From Nocardioidaceae bacterium (GTDB lineage: Bacteria > Actinomycetota > Actinomycetes > Propionibacteriales > Nocardioidaceae): DNA of 38,868 bases. Positions 1 through 7,065 of this stretch are shown here, one piece after another; the first letter of the stretch is position 1; the number at the start of each line of letters is the position of its first letter. The DNA lies in contig JACCXO010000024.1 in assembly GCA_013696975.1 (NCBI GenBank), forward strand, positions 1-38,868, in the 5' to 3' direction. The notes beneath the pieces are model-generated. The model worked only from the letters and a program-made list of their open reading frames with translations. It had not been told where the DNA came from and ran no database searches. A program made the position numbers and the translations under genes.

Positions 1-1062
1 GGCGGCCACGATGGCCCCGACATCCAGGTTCAGTGTCGACACCAGCTTCGCTGGACCCTTGGGCCACGGGGCGACACCCCACTCGAACTCGTTGTCGACG
101 CCATATGCCTGGAGGTCACAACCGCACATGTCGATGACCGCTATCTTCCCGGACTTCCACGCCGCCAACTGTGGATCGTCGGCTCCAGAGGCAACTCCGG
201 CCGCGAGTTGGTCATTGGCCAGTACGTGATGCACGTTGGCCAGGTCCGCACCGAACTGAGTCCCCTCGATGTTCTCGTCCGAGTCGAGCAGGAGCTTGCG
301 GGACTCCGGGTCGTACTTCACAGCGCCGTACCCCAGCGCCATCAACCCGGTGTCCCAGTGGCCGAGGCCGAACTGCACGATGTCGTCGGGGTTGAACCCG
401 GCATCGGCCGCGTTGCGACCGCTCGAGTCGAGAGTGAGCGCCTTGGTGACTTCGAGGAGGGCGTCGTAGTCCCAGCCGGCCGCGTCCCACTGCTGCGGTG
501 GTTCATCGATCCCGGCTGCGGCGAAGAGGTCCTTGTTGTAGGCGATGGTGTGCGTGAACACCGCCGCCGGTAGACCGATGATGACATCGGAGTCGGGGCC
601 GTAGTAGTTGGGCGCCTTGGCGCCGGCCACCGCCGCATCGATGAACGATCCCAGATCCACGTCGGCGTCGCGCAGATATGTCGCGAGGTCCAGCCAGACC
701 TTTTGATCGAGATAGAGGGAAAGGCCGAATACTCCAGTAGGCAAGATGATGTCGGGCGGCGTGCCTGCAGCGATCAGCACCCCAAGCTGGCGCTGGGCTT
801 CCTCCCCGTCGGGTATCCGGCGGAACGAGATTTGGCTGCCGCCACCTGCCGCCAATGCTTTGGCGAGCTCTTCCTGCGTGGGAATTTGCTCCGGTGCATT
901 ACCGGTGCCGAACCCGACGAGCACGTCGAGGGCGTCGCGACCTTCCGCTCCGCTTTGCTGCTTGGAATCGCTGCAGGCGGCCAGCAGAGCGGGCCCGAGC
1001 GCGACTGTCGGTGTTAGGTAGGCGGCGCGTCGGAGCAGCTCGCGGCGGGTCAGGCCGGTCAA
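1..1062 (-). CDS. ABC transporter solute-binding lipoprotein (sugar type), 3' end outside window
   Basis: Translating the minus strand from a TTG at 1062 gives 354 uninterrupted codons that run off the left edge. A GAGGAG ribosome site lies 8 nt before the TTG. The N-terminus carries paired arginines (TRRELLRRAA), a hydrophobic stretch and a lipobox ending LLAAC, so it should be exported, possibly by Tat, and lipid-anchored at the membrane. The body looks like a family 1 extracellular solute-binding protein, with a typical IAYNKDLFAAAGID segment near the middle. Such proteins capture sugars or oligosaccharides and deliver them to MalF/MalG-type permeases, which are not visible here. It lies 41 nt downstream of hypC on the same strand, but a link to hydrogenase is not evident. 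The substrate is unknown. Confidence 0.85.
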   Translation of the reverse strand, partial: MTGLTRRELLRRAAYLTPTVALGPALLAACSDSKQQSGAEGRDALDVLVGFGTGNAPEQIPTQEELAKALAAGGGSQISFRRIPDGEEAQRQLGVLIAAGTPPDIILPTGVFGLSLYLDQKVWLDLATYLRDADVDLGSFIDAAVAGAKAPNYYGPDSDVIIGLPAAVFTHTIAYNKDLFAAAGIDEPPQQWDAAGWDYDALLEVTKALTLDSSGRNAADAGFNPDDIVQFGLGHWDTGLMALGYGAVKYDPESRKLLLDSDENIEGTQFGADLANVHHVLANDQLAAGVASGADDPQLAAWKSGKIAVIDMCGCDLQAYGVDNEFEWGVAPWPKGPAKLVSTLNLDVGAIVAA

Positions 1063-1103
1063 TTTTTTTTCTCCTCAGTCGAAGCTGCGGTCAGAACGAA
1101 GGT

Positions 1104-1394
1104 CTAGACGCGGTCCGGGCCTCCTCCGGGGGCAGAAACCTCGCGTTTATCGGCGTACATGGCGTTGAGCAGGTCGAGCGAATCCAAAACGGAGCGTGCC
1201 TCGGACTCGTCCATCCGCGATAAGGCGAAACCCATGTGCACCAGCACCCAGTCACCAATCTGTGGCAGACCAGCAGCATCACCGATGAGCATCGCGGCCG
1301 AGACGTGCTGGTGCTGCCCTTGCACGTCGACGAGCATTCTTTGCCGAAGGAGGTCAACGGGTTCGACAACGCTGCCGGGCATTCCTAGGCACAT
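1104..1394 (-). CDS. hypC: Hydrogenase maturation chaperone HypC/HupF
   Basis: This is a 96-residue protein starting MCLGMPG, the HypC signature in which the cysteine after the initiator Met is essential. HypC, with HypD, carries the Fe(CN)2CO unit and delivers it to the immature [NiFe]-hydrogenase large subunit in the cytoplasm. The conserved core GDWVLVHMGFALSRMDESEA follows, and the length is usual for the family. I chose the ATG at 1394 over an in-frame start at 1421 because Cys2 must be near the N-terminus and a GAGAGGG precedes it. It is divergent from the CooC-like pair (99 nt between starts), so the two may share a control region. No other hyp genes are in the window. Confidence 0.93.
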   Translation of the reverse strand: MCLGMPGSVVEPVDLLRQRMLVDVQGQHQHVSAAMLIGDAAGLPQIGDWVLVHMGFALSRMDESEARSVLDSLDLLNAMYADKREVSAPGGGPDRV

Positions 1395-1493
1395 CGCCGG
1401 CCCTCTCAAAATCGCGGTCACACCTATTTAGATGCGGCCTTATCCTAGGGCGAACCAAAGCCGCAGCCACCGTTGGGCGGGTAGGGTCGGCCC

Positions 1494-2252
1494 ATGCGGG
1501 TCGCTTTCGTGGGCAAGGGCGGTGCTGGCAAGTCGTCTCTCGCGGGTACTTTCGCACGTGTGCTGGCGGGCACCGGTGAGCGAGTGCTAGCGCTGGACTC
1601 CGACCCGATGCCGGGCCTGGCCTTCTCTTTGGGGATCGACCGCGTCGACGAAGGTTTGCCGGATGAGACGGTTGAGGAGTACAACGACGACGGCCATCGC
1701 CGATTTCGGCTGAGGCAGGGCCTAACAGGAGTTGGCGCCGTCGAGCGATACGCCGTCCAGGGTCCTGACGGGGTGCACTTCCTTCAACTTGGGAAAGCCC
1801 ACGGTCAGCGGTGGGACAACACTCGCCAGCACTTCGGCTTCCAGCATGTCCTGGACGACCTCCCCGGGGACGGCTGGAGCATCGTCGGGGACCTGCCCGG
1901 GGGAACCAGGCAGCCGTTCATGACCTGGGGGCGGTACGCGGACACGTTCCTCGTTATCGTCGAACCCACCCCCGCCTCATTGCTGACCGGTCGTCGCCTA
2001 GCCCGCTTGGCCGCGACGGCCCAGGCGCCGCGCGTGGTCGTGGTCGCCAACAAGGTCCGGGAATCCGAGGAAGTCGAGCGGGTCGGCGAACGCACCGGGC
2101 TGCGAGTCCTCGGCGCCGTCCCGTTCGACCCCGAACTGGAAACGGCGGATCGGCTAGGCCGGGCCGTGCTCGACCACGACCCTCAAGGTCAGACCGCCAC
2201 GGCGGTACGATCGCTGATGGATGTTCTTCTGACTGGAATGGAGCCCTCATGA
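1494..2252 (+). CDS. CooC/MinD-like P-loop ATPase 1, no CxC motif
   Basis: A 252-residue deviant Walker A ATPase of the ParA/MinD/CooC class: FVGKGGAGKSS at residues 6-15 and LALDSDPMPGL near 33-42. CooC proteins use ATP-driven dimerisation to help load nickel into carbon monoxide dehydrogenase. Where the paralogues in this locus have GCxC followed by D(M/F)EA, this one has no cysteine (LGKAHGQRWDNT at about 99-110) and DLPGGTRQPF. It has therefore lost the usual dimer-interface metal site. It overlaps the next ATPase by ATGA, so the two are probably translated together. A heterodimer with that protein is an inference. Confidence is high for the family and low for the exact role. Confidence 0.85.
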   Translation: MRVAFVGKGGAGKSSLAGTFARVLAGTGERVLALDSDPMPGLAFSLGIDRVDEGLPDETVEEYNDDGHRRFRLRQGLTGVGAVERYAVQGPDGVHFLQLGKAHGQRWDNTRQHFGFQHVLDDLPGDGWSIVGDLPGGTRQPFMTWGRYADTFLVIVEPTPASLLTGRRLARLAATAQAPRVVVVANKVRESEEVERVGERTGLRVLGAVPFDPELETADRLGRAVLDHDPQGQTATAVRSLMDVLLTGMEPS

Positions 2253-2989
2253 AGATCGCTGTCGTTGGCAAGGGTGGATCGGGAAAAACGACCACGTCGG
2301 CCGTTCTGGCTCGTACTTTTGCACGGCAAGGACGGGCGACGTTGGCCCTGGACTGCGACACCAATCCCAACCTCGGCATCTCGCTGGGACTGGGTGAGGA
2401 GGTGACGGAGAGCCTGATCGCGCTGCGCGATGCGGTCGACACCGGCGAGCAGGAACATGCGTCGAGCGCGGACGACCTGGTACGGCGCTTCGGCGTCGAG
2501 GCGCCCGACGGGGTGCATCTGGCGGTCGTCTCCGCGATCCAAAACCCGGAGCCGGGTTGCCCTTGATGCGGTATCTCACCTGAGCAGTTGCTCGGGCAGC
2601 TGGCACGTCCCGGTACCATCGTCGTTGCTGACTTCGAGGCCGGTCTCGGCACCGTCATGCGGCTCGACGGCCGTCCGGTGGACGTCGTCGTCGTGGTCGT
2701 GGAGCCGACCGCGAAGTCACTTGAAGTTGGCCGCCGCGCCGCCGATCTCGTCCGCGAGAGCGGCCTGGGCCGACTGGTCATTTCAGCCAACCGGGTCCGT
2801 GACGAGGACGACGCGGCGCGGGTCGCCGCCGCCTTCCCTGGACTCGACCTGCTCCTTGTGCCGGACGACCCAGCGATCCTCGCGGCCGAGCGAAGCGGCG
2901 TGGCCCCGCTCGACGCTGCACCGGAGGCGCCTGGCGTGCGGGCACTCGTCAGCCTCGCCAAGGGGCTTTTGGGTCCGGCGGGCGCTTGA
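2249..2989 (+). CDS. CooC-like P-loop ATPase 2, candidate selenoprotein (in-frame UGA at codon 106)
   Basis: From the ATG at 2249 the frame encodes a CooC-like ATPase (VVGKGGSGKTTT at 5-16, ALDCDTNPNLG near 34-44). It is interrupted only by TGA at 2564-2566, then continues in the same frame for 140 codons to the stop at 2987-2989. Read through, the protein is 246 residues, the length of its paralogues. The TGA sits in EPGC-P-TGA-CG (Cys104, position 106, Cys107). The paralogues read AGCTCSGH and EGCLCSAH there, and CooC has GCVCPEH. The position of the second metal-binding Cys is thus encoded by UGA. Conserved sequence continues on both sides (VVADFEAGLG, VVVEPTAKSLEVGRR, ISANRVRDEDDA), and a SECIS-like hairpin follows. 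I infer selenocysteine insertion. The alternative is a nonsense mutation Cys to stop. No selA, selB, selD or tRNA-Sec gene is in the window. Confidence 0.8.
2579..2596 (+). promoter_or_regulatory. Candidate bacterial SECIS hairpin
   Basis: Beginning 12 nt after the in-frame TGA, CCTGAGC pairs with GCTCGGG (7 bp, one T-G wobble) around an AGTT loop. Bacterial SECIS elements lie inside the coding region directly after the UGA, have a short apical loop with a G in its first two positions, and sit about 11 nt after the UGA in the E. coli fdhF case. All three properties are met. A 7-bp hairpin in GC-rich DNA can arise by chance, so the strength of the call comes from its position relative to the UGA and the conserved Cys site. 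Confidence 0.65.
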
Positions 2990-3021
2990 CCAGCGGCAAT
3001 CTCAGGCGAGGCCCGCAGTGA

Positions 3022-3054
3022 TCGATAACCTCACGCGTCTGGAAGCTTTATCGA
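3022..3054. repeat. Inverted repeat TCGATAA/TTATCGA between convergent ATPase genes
   Basis: TCGATAA at 3022-3028 and TTATCGA at 3048-3054 are exact inverted copies 19 nt apart in the 68-nt gap between two convergent genes. It could be a weak bidirectional terminator, but there is no T-tract and the spacer is long. Confidence 0.3.
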
Positions 3055-3057
3055 CGA

Positions 3058-3837
3058 CTAGTCTGCGACGGCGAAGTCGACCGCTGCGAGCACGGAGTCC
3101 AGGGCCGCCTGAACCTCCCTCGTCATGGGCGTCATGCCTACCAACCCAGCACGGTCGTCCGCCGCGACTCGCGCGTCGTACGGCAGAACGCCTGCCAACT
3201 CAATGCCCTCGGCCGCCAGTGCGTCTGTGAAGAACTGGACGTCCTCCGGAGTCCGCGCTTTGTTGCCCACCGCAAGTACATGCGGAATGCCCAGCTCGGC
3301 AGCGAGGGCGGATGTCCGTGCGGCCGTCAGGACCGACTTGCGGGTCGGCTCGCAGACGACGACCAGCACGTCAGCGTAGGCAAGCGTGCCGCCTGAGCGG
3401 CTGAGGTGCTCCAGCCCGGCCTCCATGTCGACGAGCGTCACGTCGACCTCGACGAGGGCATCTGCGAGCAGGTTGCGGACTGTTGCATGGCCGCTACAGG
3501 TGCACCCGGCGCCGGCCTCGGTAACCCGGATCGCCGAGAGTAGCGTCGGGCCAGCAGGAGTGGAGCGGCCGTAGTCGCTGACGAGAGCGTCAGCCGACGG
3601 CGCGGGGCCCGAGCCGACGAGGACGGCTCGCGGCAACACTGGCACCGCCTCAGTGTCGGCCAACGACAAGCCGAGTGACAGCCCAAGATTGGGGTTGGAG
3701 TCGGTGTCGATGGCCACGACCCGCTTGCCCCGCTCGCTGTAGGAGCGCGCGAGCAAGCCTGAGACGGTGGTCTTTCCCACGCCGCCCTTGCCGACGACGC
3801 CAAGCTTCAAGCCGACCGACAATGCAGCGGTGCTCAT
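3058..3837 (-). CDS. CooC-like P-loop ATPase 3 (GCTC motif)
   Basis: A 259-residue protein starting MSTAALSVG at the ATG at 3837, with GGAG 8 nt upstream. The Walker A is VVGKGGVGKTTVS (14-26), followed by AIDTDSNPNLGLSLGL (42-57). The CooC metal site is intact: AGAGCTCSGHATV with Cys112 and Cys114, then VDMEAGLEHLSR. This is the closest of the four to authentic CooC, the ATP-dependent nickel-insertion factor of CO dehydrogenase. No CO dehydrogenase gene is present here, so within this locus its target may be the hydrogenase or an Fe-S/Ni insertion step. It is convergent with ATPase 2 and divergent from the small membrane-protein operon at 3941, with a 103-nt gap that must hold both promoters. 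Confidence 0.88.
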   Translation of the reverse strand: MSTAALSVGLKLGVVGKGGVGKTTVSGLLARSYSERGKRVVAIDTDSNPNLGLSLGLSLADTEAVPVLPRAVLVGSGPAPSADALVSDYGRSTPAGPTLLSAIRVTEAGAGCTCSGHATVRNLLADALVEVDVTLVDMEAGLEHLSRSGGTLAYADVLVVVCEPTRKSVLTAARTSALAAELGIPHVLAVGNKARTPEDVQFFTDALAAEGIELAGVLPYDARVAADDRAGLVGMTPMTREVQAALDSVLAAVDFAVAD

Positions 3838-3940
3838 GCCTGCTCCTTCATGGGTTGCGTACGATGGTACTAGCGTGGAGCACCTACCGGGGGCACACTG
3901 TCTCATACGCCGTCGAACCTCGACATGGATGGAGTCGCAG

Positions 3941-4198
3941 ATGGTTATTCTCTGGACCGCTAGCGCCATAGGGCTACTCGTCGTTGCCCCGCTCGTGATC
4001 ATGTTGGCAACCTATGTGATCCGGCCGGCGTTGGAGTGCGCGCGCTACGCCGACGACATCCTCGAGCACGGTGTCGGGATCACCGCCGCATTGGAACCGG
4101 TGCCTGCGCTCGTGACGACGCGCGACCTCGTCGCCGAGGTGACCCAGAATGCCGTTTCCTACGTGGGCGCTCTCCGGCGCCTTGTCGCCCACTCATAG
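3941..4198 (+). CDS. Small one-helix membrane protein, set A1
   Basis: An 85-residue protein: an N-terminal hydrophobic helix (about residues 5-27), then a soluble tail beginning RPALECARYADDIL. The start ATG at 3941 has GGAG 8 nt upstream, and an in-frame ATG at 3929 lacks one. The tail resembles the first small membrane protein of the second set at 12014, with similar placing of an A-x-x-IL motif and a later V-x-T segment, although identity is low. It opens a run with the next three genes. A role as membrane anchor or hydrogenase accessory subunit is inferred from context only; I do not recognise a named family. Confidence 0.7.
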   Translation: MVILWTASAIGLLVVAPLVIMLATYVIRPALECARYADDILEHGVGITAALEPVPALVTTRDLVAEVTQNAVSYVGALRRLVAHS

Positions 4199-4237
4199 CG
4201 TCGAAGTCCTAGCACAAAACACTAAAAGGGAGCGCAC

Positions 4238-4504
4238 TTGTCCGCAGCCGCCATCACCGCAATCGTCGTGACAGGTGTGCTTGTCGCCGCCTTAGCCTTT
4301 TACCTCATTTGGGTCGTGATCATCCTCCGCCGCCTCACCGACACGTTGGGCAAGGTCGTGTTCGGGGTCGGCTCCATCGCCCATCGCGTGCAGCCGATCG
4401 GCCCGCTGGTCGATGAGATCAATGGCGATCTTGGCGGCGTCGCCGATGCGTTGGAGGCGCTCGGACAGGACCTCGATGGGCAGCAGCAGGCCCGCGCATC
4501 ATGA
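4238..4504 (+). CDS. Small one-helix membrane protein, set A2
   Basis: An 88-residue protein from a TTG start at 4238 with AAGGGAG seven nt upstream. One hydrophobic helix (about 5-28) is followed by an amphipathic tail. The segment LRRLTDTLGKVVFGVGSI...IGPLVDEIN.DLGGVADAL matches the protein at 12558 (LRR...LGKVAFGVRAI...IGPSVLSIN.QLTGVAAAL). The two are clear paralogues within the same hydrogenase locus. It overlaps the following DUF1059 gene by ATGA. The function is not known; a membrane-tethering or electron-relay scaffold role for hydrogenase is inferred from conservation in both clusters. It contains no cysteines or histidine pairs suggesting a redox centre. Confidence 0.78.
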   Translation: MSAAAITAIVVTGVLVAALAFYLIWVVIILRRLTDTLGKVVFGVGSIAHRVQPIGPLVDEINGDLGGVADALEALGQDLDGQQQARAS

Positions 4505-4707
4505 CCTCCCGTGGTAGTGACAATGCTGTGCGTCTCGAGTTCCGCTGTCAGGACGTCGGTGTCGCGTGCAAGCAGATCACCCAGGCTGAGACTGCTGACG
4601 ACCTGGTCAAGGCAGTGGCGGCGCACACCAGGGCCGAGCACGGTGTCGAGTTGAACGCAACCCTGATCGACTATGCCCTCACCAAGGTCCGCCCTACCGG
4701 TGGCTGA
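4501..4707 (+). CDS. DUF1059 family small protein
   Basis: A 68-residue protein with the DUF1059 layout: a short beta segment with a conserved pair of cysteines (FRCQDVGVACKQ), an ETADDLV helix and the terminal AVAAHTRAEHG segment. DUF1059 proteins are small cytoplasmic proteins of unknown function, common in actinobacteria and archaea. The CxxxxxxC and the histidines could bind a metal, but that is speculation. It overlaps its upstream neighbour by 4 nt and its downstream neighbour by about 8 nt, so it belongs to the same operon. Confidence 0.8.
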   Translation: MTSRGSDNAVRLEFRCQDVGVACKQITQAETADDLVKAVAAHTRAEHGVELNATLIDYALTKVRPTGG

Positions 4708-5275
4708 GCGTTACGCGACGTCCGATGTTGACCCCATCGACGAGTCAACCGACGCTTCACTCGCCGAGCTCGGCCCCTTGTTGGACCGGCTCGAGGAGAT
4801 CTTAGGCGAGGTCGAGGACCTCGATGAGAGCGTCCGCGACACCGTTTTCGAGCTTCTCGACGGGGTGGACGCGCTGCACCGGCTGGCGATCACGCGCCTC
4901 TCGGAGGTCGTCGGTGACGTCGAGCCGCTGCGCCGGGCGGACCCCGCTGTGGCCTGGCTGCTGGAGGCATACGGCGTTGGGGTGGACGACTCTGCTGCCG
5001 CATCGGCTGCGCTCGATCAGATCCGCCCCTACCTGCACGAGCATGGCGGCGAGGTCGAGGTGCTGAGCGTCGAGCACGGAGTGGTACGGGTCCAGCTCAC
5101 GGGTGCCTGCTCCGGGTGTACCGCAGCCGCGGTGACGCTGCGGGACGGCGTGGAGGAGGCGCTGCGCGAAGGGCTGCCCGGGTTCGTCGCGATGGACGTC
5201 GCCCCCGACGGCGGTGCGCCAGCCCATCCGCCGCCGACCCAGGTGCTGCTCCAGATCACGCCCCGGCCGGTCTGA
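4700..5275 (+). CDS. NifU C-terminal-domain Fe-S scaffold protein
   Basis: The C-terminal half is a NifU-like domain: LDQIRPYLHEHGGEVEVLSVEHG, then GACSGCTAAAVTLRDGVEEAL, with the CxxC that holds a transferable [4Fe-4S] cluster. The N-terminal 100 residues are helical and acidic (LLDRLEEILGEVEDLDESV). Such scaffolds are often found with high-affinity actinobacterial hydrogenases, where they probably feed clusters to the small subunit. I use the GTG at 4700, which overlaps the DUF1059 stop by 8 nt. An ATG at 4673 is in frame but has no ribosome site and would overlap by 35 nt. Its 3' end is convergent with the protease gene (16 nt apart). Confidence 0.87.
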   Translation: MAERYATSDVDPIDESTDASLAELGPLLDRLEEILGEVEDLDESVRDTVFELLDGVDALHRLAITRLSEVVGDVEPLRRADPAVAWLLEAYGVGVDDSAAASAALDQIRPYLHEHGGEVEVLSVEHGVVRVQLTGACSGCTAAAVTLRDGVEEALREGLPGFVAMDVAPDGGAPAHPPPTQVLLQITPRPV

Positions 5276-5291
5276 CCTGCCGATGGCGCAG

Positions 5292-5789
5292 TCAGGTCGC
5301 GGGATCGGCGTGGTCGGCGAGCAGGCGGCGTATCTCCCGAACGGCCACCGGGACTGCCCTGCTCGTCGTCTCCGACAGGCCCTCGCGGGGCTCTTGGGTG
5401 TCAGTCGTCTGAACACCGACGATGAGCGTCGTCTCGGGCAGCACACCCAGGCCGAGGGCCATCATCAATGCGCGAGCAGGAGTTGCGAGGTGCATGTCGG
5501 CCAACTCATCGCGGCGCCGATCGGCGCTGAGCGTCGACACGTCGAGCACGTCGGGCCGCTGCACCAGGACCGCACCGGCTGGACGGCCAAGGTCGACGGC
5601 GTCGACGATCAACAGTATTTTCACGCCACCCGCAAGCAGCTCCTGTACAAGTCTGATCCCTCCGATACCGATCTCGAGCACCCGGGTGCCTGCGGGCAGT
5701 GGCTCGGCCAGCAGTTGCTCGGCGATGACGACGCCGACGCCGTCGTCCGCGCGCAGGACGTTGCCAAAGCAGGCCACGAGCACGGTCAT
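5292..5789 (-). CDS. [NiFe]-hydrogenase maturation endopeptidase (HyaD/HybD family)
   Basis: A 165-residue protein beginning MTVLVACFGNVLRADDGVGV, the family opening. The later IVDAVDLGRPAG and DMHLATPARAL carry the Asp and His that, with the early acidic residue, bind the nickel of the precursor. The enzyme removes the C-terminal tail of the large subunit after nickel insertion. The ATG at 5789 is chosen because homology starts there; upstream codons are unlike the family. It is divergent from the TPR gene with only 19 nt between starts. Its substrate is presumably the large subunit at 8612-10513, the only one in the window. Contrast it with the altered homologue at 7843-8595. Confidence 0.92.
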   Translation of the reverse strand: MTVLVACFGNVLRADDGVGVVIAEQLLAEPLPAGTRVLEIGIGGIRLVQELLAGGVKILLIVDAVDLGRPAGAVLVQRPDVLDVSTLSADRRRDELADMHLATPARALMMALGLGVLPETTLIVGVQTTDTQEPREGLSETTSRAVPVAVREIRRLLADHADPAT

Positions 5790-5808
5790 GGAGGAAGGGT
5801 AGGTCTCG

Positions 5809-7065
5809 GTGTCCGCCGATGAGCAGGAGGGCGCCAGCGTTACCGATGAGGCCACAGCCGCGCTCGAGACCCGACTGGCCAAGCATCCGCCCGGTCGCTA
5901 CCCCGCCCAGCACGCAACGGCAGCCTTCCACCTTGGTACGACGCACCTGCAGCGGGGTCGGGTCGCAGAGGCTCTGCAGGTCCTCCGTGCCGCAGTCGAG
6001 ATCTTCGGGCAGCTGGGGATGCGCCTGGAAGAAGCGAAGGCGCTGACGATGCAGGGAGTCGCCTTCCGCGAAGCCGGGCGCATCGAACTGGCCCGGCAGG
6101 AATTCGAGCGTGCGGCCTCCGCCTTCCATGAGCTGGAACAACCAGTCGAGGAAGCGGCCGCGTCATACGATCTCGGACTTGTGCTTTGGGAACAGGGGGA
6201 TGCAGCCGAGGCACAGGATGCGATGCGGCGTGCCGGTGAGCTGTTCCTGCGGGCCGGTTACCTCGCGCAGGCCGGATCCGCGGCCCGTGAACAGGGCACA
6301 GCCCTGCTCACGTCGGGTGAGGCGGGGTCCGCACTGCCATTACTGCGTGAGGCGGCCAGCCTGGCGGAACGTGCCGGCGACCTGCCGGGCCTGGGCGCTG
6401 CCGCTAACGCCCTCGGTCTGGCACATCTGGCCTCCGACGACAGCGCAGCTGCGGTAGTGGCACTTTCCCGCGCTGTCGGCGCCTTTCCCCGCAGCATGCG
6501 TCCCGCCGAGCACGCGATGGCCAAGTCCAACCTTGCGGTCGCGCATGAGCAGGCCGGCAACCAGGCTCGAGCCCGGCTTACGGCTCGCCAGGCATTGGCA
6601 TTGCCGGGCGCCGACCCACAGGTACACGCGCAGGCGCAGCAGTTGCTGGACCGGTTGTCAGGCGCGACGCAGGGCGATCTGCATATAGTCCTAGATGCGG
6701 AGCCGCGGGAGCGCTGGCCGGCGATCGTGCGTGAGGAGGCCGTGCGTTGGTGCGAGGCGAGTGCAGCCGAGCGATCGCAGGCCGTCTGTGGCTTCGTGGA
6801 TGGACTGCTGAATCGGCCAGCGGCGTCGTACGATCTGGCCGAAAGTCTGCTCGCAGTGCTACTCGAGCTGCCACCAGAGCCCTACGGCGAGCTGGTGACA
6901 GCGATCGTGCAAGCCACCGGAGGGCGAGCCGAAGAAGACAGCGAGCGAGTCCGGACCGTCGTCGGGTCGGCCATGGCTCGGTTCGCGATCCCTCAATGGC
7001 AGCGGCTCGCGAGCAGCCTCAACAGCGCTGCCAACGCGGCGGGACAGCCGGAGGGCTGGCGATGA
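5809..7065 (+). CDS. TPR-repeat protein of the hydrogenase locus
   Basis: 418 residues from a GTG at 5809. Residues about 40-290 are tandem tetratricopeptide-type helix pairs, for example ARQEFERAASAFHEL, AASYDLGLVLWEQGDAAEAQDAM and ALPLLREAASLAERAGDLPG. There is no signal peptide or membrane helix. The C-terminal 120 residues are a separate helical domain rich in E and R. TPR proteins are protein-protein adaptors, and one accompanies several high-affinity hydrogenase operons, so an assembly-platform role is likely but inferred. It overlaps the next gene by ATGA and is divergent from the protease. Confidence 0.8.
   Translation: MSADEQEGASVTDEATAALETRLAKHPPGRYPAQHATAAFHLGTTHLQRGRVAEALQVLRAAVEIFGQLGMRLEEAKALTMQGVAFREAGRIELARQEFERAASAFHELEQPVEEAAASYDLGLVLWEQGDAAEAQDAMRRAGELFLRAGYLAQAGSAAREQGTALLTSGEAGSALPLLREAASLAERAGDLPGLGAAANALGLAHLASDDSAAAVVALSRAVGAFPRSMRPAEHAMAKSNLAVAHEQAGNQARARLTARQALALPGADPQVHAQAQQLLDRLSGATQGDLHIVLDAEPRERWPAIVREEAVRWCEASAAERSQAVCGFVDGLLNRPAASYDLAESLLAVLLELPPEPYGELVTAIVQATGGRAEEDSERVRTVVGSAMARFAIPQWQRLASSLNSAANAAGQPEGWR

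Noticed and set aside
2249-2566. Truncated ATPase gene or pseudogene ending at TGA 2564
   Set aside because: The same frame continues for 140 codons with conserved motifs, the TGA falls exactly on a conserved Cys, and a SECIS-like hairpin follows. A point nonsense mutation remains the main alternative.
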